Part shown: piece by piece, positions 27,532-36,144 of the stretch | Position numbering within the stretch: the stretch's first letter is position 1 | How the letters are laid out: the number at the start of each line of letters is the position of its first letter | NCBI GenBank assembly: GCA_903642265.1 | Contig: CAHJWN010000025.1 | Location: 1 to 47,679, forward strand | DNA from: Acidobacteriaceae bacterium | GTDB lineage: Bacteria; Acidobacteriota; Terriglobia; Terriglobales; Acidobacteriaceae | Direction: 5' to 3' | Length of the DNA stretch: 47,679 nt | Translations under genes and position numbers: made by a program | The notes under the pieces: generated by a model | The model's database searches: none | The model's input: the letters and a program-made list of their open reading frames with translations, nothing else | Told to the model about the DNA's origin: nothing

Positions 27532-28923
27532 ATGCCTCCATCCACCCCCAGGAACAGAAACATTGTCCTCTTCGCCACCGCCCTCTTCACGATCGGACTT
27601 GCTTCCGCCCGCTTCCGTGCCCTCTCAGAAGTCCTTCGCTGGTTGAGCATTCTCCTTTTCTTCCTCTTCGCCATTCGCCGCCGCACCATCACACCATGGA
27701 TCTTCGCCGCTATGCTCGCCGGCGCGGAGATCGGCTTCGACGCTCCTGATTTCGCCGTCCACCTGCGCGTCTTCTCCGACATCTTCCTCCGCCTCATCAA
27801 GACCATCGTCGCTCCGCTCATCCTCTGCACGCTCATCACCGGCATAGCTGGTCATGGAGACCTGAAGTCGGTGGGCCGCATGGGCATTCGGAGTTTAATC
27901 TACTTCGAAATCGCTACCACACTCGCCCTTGTCATTGGACTCGTCGCAATCAATATCTCCCATGCTGGAGTGGGCCTCACTCTTCCAGCTGCCCCGCATG
28001 AAGCGGTTGCCTTGCCCGCCGCACTCCGATGGGACGACTTTCTCCTCCATATCTTTCCCGAGAATATTGCCAAATCCATCGCCGAAGGCCAGATCCTCCA
28101 GGTCGCTGTTTTCGCCGTTTTCTTCGGCATCGCCCTTGCCATGCTGCCTGATTCAAAACGCGGCCCCGTACTTCGCCTGACCGAGTCCCTTTCCGAGGTC
28201 ATGTTCCGCTTCACCAACGTGGTCATGTACTTCGCCCCTGTCGGAGTCGGCGCAGCCATGGCCTTCACCGTCGGCCACATGGGACTAGGCGTCATGGTTA
28301 ATCTCGGCAAACTGCTGCTCACGTTCTACGCCGCCCTCATCGCGTTCGTTCTCACTGTCCTGCTGCCCGCCGCTCTCATCTTCAAGGTCCCTCTGCGCCG
28401 CTTCATCTCCGCCGTCGCCGAACCCGCGACAATTGCCTTCGCCACCTCGACCAGCGAAGCTGCGCTCCCGCGCGCAATGGAGTGCATGGAAGCCCTCGGC
28501 GTACCCCGCCGCATAGTGTCTTTCGTCATACCGGCGGGCTACAGCTTCAACCTTGACGGCTCGACGCTCTACCTTGCCGTGGCCAGCATCTTTGTCGCCC
28601 AGGCTGCCGGGATCCACATGCCTATCAGCACCCAACTGGTGATGATGGCCACCCTCGTCCTCACCAGCAAAGGAGTTGCGGGCGTCCCACGAGCCACCCT
28701 TGTGGTCCTTCTCGCCACAGCCGCCACGTTTGGTCTTCCAACCGAACCTATTTTCGTCGTCCTTGGCATTGACGCCCTGATGGACATGGCCCGCACTGCC
28801 CTGAACGTCACTGGAAACTGCCTAGCCTCGGTGATCGTGGCCCGCTGGGAGAACGCATTTCAAACCGAACTTCCATCGCCCGCCGTCCTTGAGGCAGCAG
28901 GATTTGAGGGTCCCACCGGGTAA
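27532..28923 (+). CDS. Dicarboxylate/amino acid:cation symporter (DAACS family)
   Basis: 463 aa, a multi-pass inner-membrane carrier of the GltP/DctA type that imports C4-dicarboxylates or acidic amino acids with H+ or Na+. Family marks: FSDIFLRLIKTIVAPLI early, the Ser-rich re-entrant loop AFATSTSEAALP (about 302-313), GYSFNLDGSTLYLA (NxDG motif), the second loop VLTSKGVAGVPRA, and the substrate-binding MARTALNVTGN near the end. The N-terminus carries about 40 extra hydrophobic residues with a Phe/Leu-rich helix before the canonical core. No strong ribosome-binding site precedes the ATG. The C-terminus converges with the SLBB gene. Confidence 0.93.
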   Translation: MPPSTPRNRNIVLFATALFTIGLASARFRALSEVLRWLSILLFFLFAIRRRTITPWIFAAMLAGAEIGFDAPDFAVHLRVFSDIFLRLIKTIVAPLILCTLITGIAGHGDLKSVGRMGIRSLIYFEIATTLALVIGLVAINISHAGVGLTLPAAPHEAVALPAALRWDDFLLHIFPENIAKSIAEGQILQVAVFAVFFGIALAMLPDSKRGPVLRLTESLSEVMFRFTNVVMYFAPVGVGAAMAFTVGHMGLGVMVNLGKLLLTFYAALIAFVLTVLLPAALIFKVPLRRFISAVAEPATIAFATSTSEAALPRAMECMEALGVPRRIVSFVIPAGYSFNLDGSTLYLAVASIFVAQAAGIHMPISTQLVMMATLVLTSKGVAGVPRATLVVLLATAATFGLPTEPIFVVLGIDALMDMARTALNVTGNCLASVIVARWENAFQTELPSPAVLEAAGFEGPTG

Positions 28924-28940
28924 TCCAGTGGTCACAAGTA

Positions 28941-28969
28941 CCTGCTCTTTGCAGCAGGGTTGTAACCCT
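28941..28969. terminator. Candidate terminator with overlapping alternative hairpins
   Basis: CCTGCT (28941-28946) pairs with AGCAGG (28953-28958), and the overlapping AGGGT (28956-28960) pairs with ACCCT (28965-28969). The two stems share bases and cannot form fully together. They lie 18 bases after the symporter stop and before the convergent SLBB gene. No T-tract follows, so this is a weak call based on position. Confidence 0.35.
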
Positions 28970-29030
28970 CAGGCGGGATCAACCAGCTGGGCAGCCCTAA
29001 GTAGGTGTGAGGCATGGCCTGCATCTTCCA

Positions 29031-31538
29031 CTACTTCAAGACGTTGATTGCGGCAACGCCAAGGCCAAACTGGCCAACGATCTGTGAAATATCAAGCAGG
29101 TTGCGCAACGTGGCCTGTTGATCAATGCGCTGCGGGACGACTATCGAGTCCCCCGGATATAAAGGGACATTTTCAAAGCGATTGCCGCGAAGACTGGATT
29201 TGTACTGGCTGCTTATAACTGAGCCATCGGCGCGAACGACAAAATCCCGGCTCCTGTCGGAGTCCCGAGTGGGCCCGCCTGCCATGCGCAGATAGTCGCC
29301 GAGGCGGAGCGAAGATTTGTAAAGGAAGGAGTTCTGGTCATAAACTGCGCCGACAACATTGATGCTGGCCGGGATGTGAGGGACTACAAAGCGATCGCCA
29401 TCCTCTAATTGCAGATCAGGCAGCTGCTGGGCCTGTGAACTCTCCGGGCTTACTTCAAGCACGATCCGTCCGGAAGCGCGTTGGCGCCGAAGTTGCTGAA
29501 TGACTCCTCGCGCCTCTGCAGCCGAGGCTGCGGCAACCGCCGAGTCCTGAGAGTTCACTGCGCGCGTGCTGTTGGAGAGAGAAAGCTGGGCAGTGCGGGC
29601 ATCGAGGTTATCGATGTACTCATTGAGGCGTTCCTGCTGAATGCGCTGAGTGGACTCGCGCGTGAACTGCGAACCGTAGAGGTAAGCACCCTCAGTGAAT
29701 CCGCCCGCACGAGCAACCAGTCCACGGAGCGTTTCGCCTGGCAAGACGCTGTAAATGCCTGACGATACGAACTCTCCCTCGAGCCGGACGAAGCGTGTGC
29801 GTTGCAGTTGCGGGACCTGGATGTCTGCTTTCGAGAAGATCGTAATGGTATCCCCTGGCTGCAGTTCCAGATTTTGCGTTTCGTCACCATCAAGCACCAA
29901 CTTTCCGAGTTTGAACGGAATGAGCGATGTTGTAAGGTCCTGGCGGCTGAGTCGCTCAATGTCGGCATGACTCCAGTCGATATCGGCTCCACTTAGAATC
30001 ACGTCATTGCGGGCGGGAAACCTGCCGCTAAGGTTCGTGCTGGTAGCGGCAATTGAAGAAGCCTGAGTGCTTGAAGCTGACACTTCCGTCGGTGCGATGG
30101 TGAGGGCACCGGTAGACTTGGGGACCTGGTAGTCTCCTGTGGCCCCAATGGCAAGGCTGTTTTGCTTCTTCCAGTAGTCACGTGTGATGAGTACGTCTTT
30201 ATTCGGTATCAGGTCGCGGAGACGCATACCCGGATGCCATGCGTAACGACCTGGAGCTGCGACGTTGCCGCGCAAGATGACGGCGTTCTCGAATTGGTCG
30301 CTTACCTTAGAGAAAGTAACGATATCGCCGTCGTGGAGGACGGTATTTCCGTCACGAACGATGTCCACTGCGGCGACCGTACGCAACGTGTGGTCTTTAA
30401 TACGCTCTATCCTTGCTATCCGGTTGCCCGCGGTCGCAAGCAGACCTCCAGCCATTTGGATGGCCTGATCGACGGTGATCGGATCTTTAATCTCGTAGAT
30501 GGCGGGATTAGTCACACCCTCAGAAAGGGCGATCATCGGACCAGCTGGCGGAACGAAGATGACATCGCCAGGCTGTAGGACGACGTCCTGCGACTTGTCG
30601 CCTCGCTGCAGGAGATCGTAGAGATCGAACTCGTGCACAGGAGCGCCGTTTCGCTTCAGTTGAATATGGCGAAGACTTCCTGTCGGCAGGGGGCCACCGG
30701 AAGCAAACAGTGCATTGACCAGGGTCGAAAGCGAGCTAACCGAGAAGCTGCCCGGTCGTAGGACATTACCGACTACGAAAACAGAGATCGATCGCAGGCT
30801 TCCCAGGTTTGCCGTCAGGTCGAAGTTGCGATAGACCCTTCCGAATTGCGCACGCAGGAAGTCGCCGAGCTTAGCATAAGGAAGCCCGGCGAGTTGGAGA
30901 GAGCCGACATTTGGAACGAAGATATTGCCGTTCCGGTCGATCGTGTAACGCGAGGTCTGGTTGACTTGCCCCCAAATCTGGAGCCGTATTTCGTCGCCCG
31001 GACCAAGCGTGTAGTCCGATGCAACGGGAATTCCTTCTATCGGGGCAAACGTACTGGGAACATCGTGAAACAGCGAAGCACCAAATATGGGGAGCAAGAC
31101 ACCCGTAGTGCTTTCGGTCACGCGTTGAAATTCAGTTAGAACCGGGGAGCTTGGCACTACGGGCAAAGTCTGAGCGGTACGCGAGGTAGCTGTCTTGGTG
31201 GTGTCGCTCGAGCCTGAACGTCCTCCGTCGGCGCTTTGGCTCGAGGCGTCAGGTCCCTCAATGGGAGACGTACTGGGAAAACCGGTTTGTTGCGCCGGAA
31301 CTGTACCAGGCGTATCCAGCGGAGCGATAGGGCTGACATAGATTGGTTGTGGAGCAGTTGTGCCTAAGGGGCTACCTGGAGCGGTTGAAGACGGGATGAC
31401 CTGGGCCAGGGAGAAAGGCGCCTGCAGTGCCAGGAAAAGGCCAGCTAACCTAAACATGCGGCCTATCGTAACTTGTTGAAAAGGAGGCGACTTGACCATG
31501 CGTTCTCTGAACCTTCGGATCTTCAATAATCTGAACAA
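29031..31538 (-). CDS. SLBB-domain polysaccharide export protein (Wza-like)
   Basis: Up to 835 aa. The signal peptide is MFRLAGLFLALQAPFSLAQ, starting at residue 28 (ATG 31457), so the true start may be 31457 or 31496 rather than 31538. A Ser/Thr/Pro-rich segment follows, then the polysaccharide export domain (YTLGPGDEIRLQIWG, TIDRNGNIFVP) and several SLBB repeats (FVVGNVLRPGSF, VILRGNVAAPGRYAW, FVRLEGEFVSSGIYSV, INVVGAVYDQNSFLY), each followed by an LxxAGG-type helix. Such proteins form the outer-membrane/periplasmic export channel for capsule or exopolysaccharide. It has more SLBB units than E. coli Wza, as is common in this phylum. It diverges from a Wzi-like gene, which supports a surface-polysaccharide role; no Wzc-like kinase or glycosyltransferase is in the window. 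Confidence 0.9.
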   Translation of the reverse strand: MFRLLKIRRFRERMVKSPPFQQVTIGRMFRLAGLFLALQAPFSLAQVIPSSTAPGSPLGTTAPQPIYVSPIAPLDTPGTVPAQQTGFPSTSPIEGPDASSQSADGGRSGSSDTTKTATSRTAQTLPVVPSSPVLTEFQRVTESTTGVLLPIFGASLFHDVPSTFAPIEGIPVASDYTLGPGDEIRLQIWGQVNQTSRYTIDRNGNIFVPNVGSLQLAGLPYAKLGDFLRAQFGRVYRNFDLTANLGSLRSISVFVVGNVLRPGSFSVSSLSTLVNALFASGGPLPTGSLRHIQLKRNGAPVHEFDLYDLLQRGDKSQDVVLQPGDVIFVPPAGPMIALSEGVTNPAIYEIKDPITVDQAIQMAGGLLATAGNRIARIERIKDHTLRTVAAVDIVRDGNTVLHDGDIVTFSKVSDQFENAVILRGNVAAPGRYAWHPGMRLRDLIPNKDVLITRDYWKKQNSLAIGATGDYQVPKSTGALTIAPTEVSASSTQASSIAATSTNLSGRFPARNDVILSGADIDWSHADIERLSRQDLTTSLIPFKLGKLVLDGDETQNLELQPGDTITIFSKADIQVPQLQRTRFVRLEGEFVSSGIYSVLPGETLRGLVARAGGFTEGAYLYGSQFTRESTQRIQQERLNEYIDNLDARTAQLSLSNSTRAVNSQDSAVAAASAAEARGVIQQLRRQRASGRIVLEVSPESSQAQQLPDLQLEDGDRFVVPHIPASINVVGAVYDQNSFLYKSSLRLGDYLRMAGGPTRDSDRSRDFVVRADGSVISSQYKSSLRGNRFENVPLYPGDSIVVPQRIDQQATLRNLLDISQIVGQFGLGVAAINVLK

Positions 31539-31714
31539 AGTATACCGATTTATCGTGGCCTTGGTGGCGGTGCCTGTATGCCGGCTTAGCCTCGATGCAA
31601 TTTCTTAATCCCTCTTGTGGGTGCTGATCTTGCGTTGTCTTATCGCTCGCCCTATCCTTCCTATTCTTTATGTGGAACGGTCCGAAGACGGCGTTTTAAG
31701 GTTAGCCTTATCTT

Positions 31715-33445
31715 GTGGTTCAAGCCAAAATAACGTTTCACCGTGTAGTAAGAAGGGTGATTGCTGCCTGCTGTAGCCTGTCGCTGTGGGCGGCCGCCGG
31801 ATCGCTGACTACTCCTTCGCAACTCATCGCACAAAGCGCCGCGACGACGGGGGCCGAAGCGCCTGTTGATGTCTATATACCGGTTGATAACTGGGTTTAT
31901 GGAGCATTGGACCGGCTGCGCGGCCTGGGGTATATGGACACCGGCTTCTTTGGGCTGCGCCCATGGACGCGTCGCAGTATTGCAAAGATGGTCGCGGACG
32001 CGGGTTCTGCAGAGGGGATCGTGGACGATCCCCAGGCATCGGAGATACTCGCGGCTTTGACGAAGGAGTTTCCTGCCCCGAATGCACACGCCTCTCCAGG
32101 CATCCGCTACGAGAGCGTGTACCTGCGCACTCAAGGGATTGTCGGTACCCCGCTTCGGGACAGCTACCACCTTGGACAGAGTTTCTTCGGCGACTATGGC
32201 CGGCCTTACCAGGAAGGTTTTAACCTGTTGCAAGGTGCTTCCGCTTCGGCGCAGGCAGGGCGATTCAGCCTGTACTTCCGTGGCGAGTACCAACATGCGC
32301 CCTCCGCGACGGGTTATTCTTCAGCTTTAGCTACCAGCCTTGCATTGAGCGACAACGTGCCCCTGACGCTTGATCCCGTACAGGCCACTGTGCCTGAGGG
32401 GCCGATAGCCGCTACTAATGTCTTCCGAATCGTAGAAGCGAACCTCTCGTATCGCCTGCTGAACCATCAGATTTCGTTTGGTAAATCCGACCACTGGCTC
32501 GGACCGGACCGGACTGCGAGCATGATTTACAGTAACAACGCCGAAAATGAATACGCCTTCCAAATCGACCGAGTTGAGCCGTTCCAGGTACCTTTTCTCT
32601 CGCGGCTGACAGGTCCATTCCGTTATCTGTTCATGGTCGGCAGCCTGAAGGGCCACACCTATCCCAACGATCCCTGGATGCATACCGAAAAAATCAGTTT
32701 CAAGCCAACAGAGAATGTTGAGATTGGCTTCTCCCGCTCTGTGATCTGGGGTGGCCAGGGGCATGTGCCCATCAACGTCCATAGTTTCCTGAGAAGTTTC
32801 TTCAGCTTCCAGAATGTGCCCGTAGCTGAGAAGAATTCGCGTGAAGATCCTGGCGCGCGCTTTTCGGAATTCGATTTCACGTGGCGCCTGCCGTGGCTTC
32901 ACCACTGGGCCACGTTGTACTGCGACAGCCTGGTTCATGACGATGTGAGCCCTGTAGACGCACCGCGCCACGCCGGGGTGCGTCCGGGGGTCTACCTGGC
33001 GATGTTGCCCTGGGTTCCGCGGCTTGATCTCCGTGTGGAGGGCGCAAACATGGATCCGCCGACCGTGCGCAGCATGTCAGGAAGCTATTTGTATGCAGAA
33101 GGTGTTCAGAGGCAGGGTTATACGAATAAAGGGTTTCTCATGGGAGATGTGGCAGGACGTGAAGGTAAAGATGGTGAGGTTTGGCTTGATTATCACCTGA
33201 CGCCACGAGAGACGATCGATCTGAACTACCGGCACGCTAAGGTCGCGAAGGACTTCGTCGCATCCGGGGTCACCCAGAATAGTTTCAACGTCGGCATTCA
33301 AAAGCGAATCTACGAGGAAACAGATCTCTCAGCGCGCTTCCAGCAGGAATGGTGGAAGGCCCCGGTTTATCTTCCCGGAAAGCAGTCGGATACCAGCATT
33401 ACTGTTCAGATCACGTGGACGCCGCACGAACACCTTGCCCCATAA
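31715..33445 (+). CDS. Wzi-like capsule assembly outer-membrane protein
   Basis: 576 aa from GTG 31715, with a signal peptide (about 1-40, ending near QLIAQSAA). The N-terminal part contains VYIPVDNWVYGALDRLRGLGYMD, GLRPWTRR and IAKMVADA, the SLH-like helical segment seen in capsule assembly Wzi family proteins. The remainder is a long barrel-like region with repeated aromatic strands (RIVEANLSYRLLNHQISFGKSDHWLG in two strands; KISFKPTENVEIGFSRS; IDLNYRHAKV; ITVQITWTP at the end). Wzi in E. coli is an 18-strand barrel that binds capsule at the surface. It shares a 176-base divergent promoter region with the SLBB export gene. No strong ribosome-binding site is seen for the GTG. Confidence 0.82.
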   Translation: MVQAKITFHRVVRRVIAACCSLSLWAAAGSLTTPSQLIAQSAATTGAEAPVDVYIPVDNWVYGALDRLRGLGYMDTGFFGLRPWTRRSIAKMVADAGSAEGIVDDPQASEILAALTKEFPAPNAHASPGIRYESVYLRTQGIVGTPLRDSYHLGQSFFGDYGRPYQEGFNLLQGASASAQAGRFSLYFRGEYQHAPSATGYSSALATSLALSDNVPLTLDPVQATVPEGPIAATNVFRIVEANLSYRLLNHQISFGKSDHWLGPDRTASMIYSNNAENEYAFQIDRVEPFQVPFLSRLTGPFRYLFMVGSLKGHTYPNDPWMHTEKISFKPTENVEIGFSRSVIWGGQGHVPINVHSFLRSFFSFQNVPVAEKNSREDPGARFSEFDFTWRLPWLHHWATLYCDSLVHDDVSPVDAPRHAGVRPGVYLAMLPWVPRLDLRVEGANMDPPTVRSMSGSYLYAEGVQRQGYTNKGFLMGDVAGREGKDGEVWLDYHLTPRETIDLNYRHAKVAKDFVASGVTQNSFNVGIQKRIYEETDLSARFQQEWWKAPVYLPGKQSDTSITVQITWTPHEHLAP

Positions 33446-33752
33446 AACCAATCTGCGCTTCAATGGCGACAGAGTCGGGACATCTCGCACTAGTCCTATA
33501 GCTGACATTCGCTGAGTTGTCGCGTAGCCCGCTCTCCCCTGTTCAGAGGCATGTCTCTGGTCGAAAGAGTGTCTTGCAGGCGAAAAGAATGTGCGGCCTC
33601 TCCTGAACCTCAAATCACTGCGCCTAAGTCACCGCTGCCGAACACAGACACATATAAACCGCAATTCAGCGTCCAACCATTGATATACTCGTCAGCTAGA
33701 CAGCCGAAGACTCCACTGGCCCGTCGAGCTCTTCCGGGCAAACTGGTATCGA
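33446..33752. other. Gap of about 300 bases upstream of dxs, no supported gene
   Basis: Nothing convincing is encoded; the plus-strand frame at 33551-33769 overlaps the dxs start out of frame and has no family features. A TATACT at 33684-33689 is a possible -10 element for dxs, about 64 bases before its ATG, but no good -35 lies at the right distance. Confidence 0.35.
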
Positions 33753-35642
33753 ATGACCAACATCCTTGAGACCATCGAATCGCCCGCAGACATCAAGAGC
33801 CTTTCGCTCCCTGAACTCGAAATTCTAGCCGCCGAGATTCGCGAGCGCTTGATTCACAGCGTATCGAAGACCGGCGGCCACATTGGCCCAAACCTTGGTG
33901 TCGTTGAACTTACCATTGCGATGCATTACGTCTTCGACACGCCTACCGACAGCTTTGTCTTCGACGTTTCACACCAGGCTTACGTCCACAAGCTGCTTAC
34001 CGGCCGCGAGAAGCTTTTCCACACGATTCGTCAGCCTGGCGGACTGAACGGCTTCATGCTTCGTACTGAAAGCGAACATGACAGCTACGGTGCAGGCCAT
34101 GCCGGGACCGCGCTTTCGGCAGCGCTTGGAATGGCGGTCGCCCGAGACATGTCCGGCGGCTCAGAACACGTAGTCGCTTTGGCCGGAGACGCAGCGTTCA
34201 CCAACGGCATCTCTTTTGAAGCGCTCAACAACATCGCATCGCAGACCAAACGCCTCATCATCGTCCTCAATGACAATGCCTGGTCGATCGACAAAAACGT
34301 AGGTGCCATCGCCGAGTACTTCCACAAAATCGTCACCAATCCGACGATTGCCGGCCTGCATGATCGCGCCAGCGGACTGATTGGGCGGTTCGGTGGCAAG
34401 ACCGCTCGCCACCTTCAGCGCAAGGCAGAGGAGGCGGCCAAGGGCCTCATCGGGCCTGGTATGTTGTTCGAAGAGTTTGGACTGACCTACTACGGACCCA
34501 TCGATGGACACAATCTAGGGCTGTTGATCGAGACCTTCAAGTTCCTCAAGCAACAAAATCGGCCCGTTATCCTGCACGCCATTACTCAGAAGAGCCGGGG
34601 ATTTCAGCCTGCCATCGAGCAACAAAAGAAGTTCCACGGGTTAGGTCCTTACGACGCCGCGACCGGTGAGACCAAAGCAGCCGGCCAGAAGACCTACTCT
34701 GAGGTGTTCGCCGAAAGCCTGTCAAAGTTGGCGAGCTCCAATGATAAAGTGGTCGCTATCACTGCTGCCATGCCCAACGGCACCGCGCTTGACCTCTTCC
34801 GTCCGCTGCATTCGACGCGCTACTTCGATGTCGGGATCGCCGAAGAACACGCCGTCATCTTTGCCGCAGGCATGGCTACCAAGGGCTACAAGCCGTTCGT
34901 TGCCATCTACTCTACATTTCTGCAGCGAGCGTTCGATCAAATCGTGCACGATGTCTGCCTGCAAAATCTTCCTGTCGTCTTCTGCATGGATCGCGGTGGA
35001 CTCTCAGGCGACGATGGCCCCACGCACCATGGTCTGTTCGACATAAGCTACCTTCGCAGCGTCCCGAATCTGATCCACATGGTTCCGAAGGACGAAGATG
35101 AGCTTCAGGACATGATGTACACCGCCATGCTCCACGCCGGTCCATCAGCCATCCGCTACCCCCGCGGCATCGGCCCTGGCAAACCGCTCAAACTGCAGCC
35201 CGAGGCTCTCAAGATCGGCAAAGCTGAAGTCATCCAGGACGGCGAAGATGTTGCTATTTTCGGTCTTGGAGCCATGCTCCCTGAAGCTTTTCGTCTCGCC
35301 GACATGCTCGAGCGCGAAGGCCTTTCCGTGGCGATCATCAACCCACGTTTCGCCAAACCGATAGATCAGGCATGCGTCGCAATCTACGGCACCCGCTGCG
35401 GGCTGCTCGTTACCATGGAAGACCACGTCCTCGCGGGAGGCTTTGGCTCAGCAATTCTGGAATCGGTAAATGCGCAGGAACTTCCCGTGCCGGTCGTTCG
35501 CATCGGCTGGCCCGACGAGTTCATCGAGCATGGAAAACCCGACGCTCTCCGCACGAAGTACGGTCTTACGGCAGAAGCAGCTCTCGAGAGGACGCGACCC
35601 TACCTGGCAGCCCTTCGAAGCCGCGACATGGTGGCACGGTAA
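33753..35642 (+). CDS. dxs: 1-deoxy-D-xylulose-5-phosphate synthase
   Basis: 629 aa, close to the usual length. The thiamine-diphosphate enzyme joins pyruvate and glyceraldehyde-3-phosphate in the first step of the MEP isoprenoid pathway. Marks: KTGGHIGPNLGVVELT, FDVSHQAYVHKLLTGR, GHAGTALS, GDAAFTNG (145-152), LNDNAWSI with Asn175, YYGPIDGHN, catalytic Glu364 in IAEEHAV, IYSTFLQRAFDQ, MDRGGLSGDDGPTHHG, and YPRG. The diphosphate-binding GDG triplet reads Gly145-Asp146-Ala147; the Mg-binding Asp is kept. It shows no other sign of inactivity, although a closely related transketolase-like clade cannot be excluded. Single gene, convergent with a DUF427 gene seven bases past its stop. Confidence 0.92.
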   Translation: MTNILETIESPADIKSLSLPELEILAAEIRERLIHSVSKTGGHIGPNLGVVELTIAMHYVFDTPTDSFVFDVSHQAYVHKLLTGREKLFHTIRQPGGLNGFMLRTESEHDSYGAGHAGTALSAALGMAVARDMSGGSEHVVALAGDAAFTNGISFEALNNIASQTKRLIIVLNDNAWSIDKNVGAIAEYFHKIVTNPTIAGLHDRASGLIGRFGGKTARHLQRKAEEAAKGLIGPGMLFEEFGLTYYGPIDGHNLGLLIETFKFLKQQNRPVILHAITQKSRGFQPAIEQQKKFHGLGPYDAATGETKAAGQKTYSEVFAESLSKLASSNDKVVAITAAMPNGTALDLFRPLHSTRYFDVGIAEEHAVIFAAGMATKGYKPFVAIYSTFLQRAFDQIVHDVCLQNLPVVFCMDRGGLSGDDGPTHHGLFDISYLRSVPNLIHMVPKDEDELQDMMYTAMLHAGPSAIRYPRGIGPGKPLKLQPEALKIGKAEVIQDGEDVAIFGLGAMLPEAFRLADMLEREGLSVAIINPRFAKPIDQACVAIYGTRCGLLVTMEDHVLAGGFGSAILESVNAQELPVPVVRIGWPDEFIEHGKPDALRTKYGLTAEAALERTRPYLAALRSRDMVAR

Positions 35643-35649
35643 TTTTAGG

Positions 35650-35934
35650 TCACTTTGTGACTTCAACACCACGCCAGAATGCGACGTGATGTTTTACATT
35701 GCGTGCCGCAGGCTTTGGATCGGGGTAGTACCACGCCGCATCCGGGTTCTCCTGGCCGTCAACCGAGATCGTGTAATACCGCGCCTGCCCCTTCCAAGGG
35801 CAGCTTGACGTGGTCGAACTCGCTTTGAAGAACTCCCGCTTCACTGACTCATCGGGAAAATAGATATTTCCTTCTACCGTTTCGTACGTTTCGCTCTCAG
35901 CAAGTGTCTGGCCGTTCCATACTGCTTTTGCCAT
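35650..35934 (-). CDS. DUF427 domain protein
   Basis: 94 aa from ATG 35934; a TTG two codons upstream is less likely. It is a small beta-rich protein with the DUF427 pattern: MAKAVWNGQTLAES, then GNIYFPDESV, SSCPWKGQARYYTI (SxCPWKG is the hallmark), DAAWYYPDPKPAA, and VKHHVAFWRGVEV. The conserved Cys-Pro-Trp-Lys-Gly suggests a binding or catalytic pocket, but the biochemical role is unknown. It converges tightly with dxs; a short GTCAC-TTT-GTGAC repeat (35649-35661) overlaps its stop codon. Start supported by a weak GTGAG upstream. Confidence 0.85.
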   Translation of the reverse strand: MAKAVWNGQTLAESETYETVEGNIYFPDESVKREFFKASSTTSSCPWKGQARYYTISVDGQENPDAAWYYPDPKPAARNVKHHVAFWRGVEVTK

Positions 35935-36144
35935 AATCAAACGAACTCACAATCTTTTCAATAAGTTACAGCTAGGAGAGTATGGTCCACAGCTAAGCCG
36001 ACGGCTCAGGAACCCGTTCCCACTAGGGCATTTGTAACAGAACGGTGGAGGAAACGGAAATGGTCGACCTTACATGTCCGCTATCACCCACTCGGCAGAC
36101 TGTCCGTCTGAGCAGATGTAAAGAACCGCCGCTTGTCTTGACCC

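Noticed and set aside
33551..33769. 72-aa frame ahead of dxs
   Set aside because: Overlaps the dxs start out of frame and lacks domain or signal features.
35649..35661. GTCAC-TTT-GTGAC as a terminator for dxs/DUF427
   Set aside because: Five-base stem lying over the DUF427 stop with no T-tract; too weak to call.
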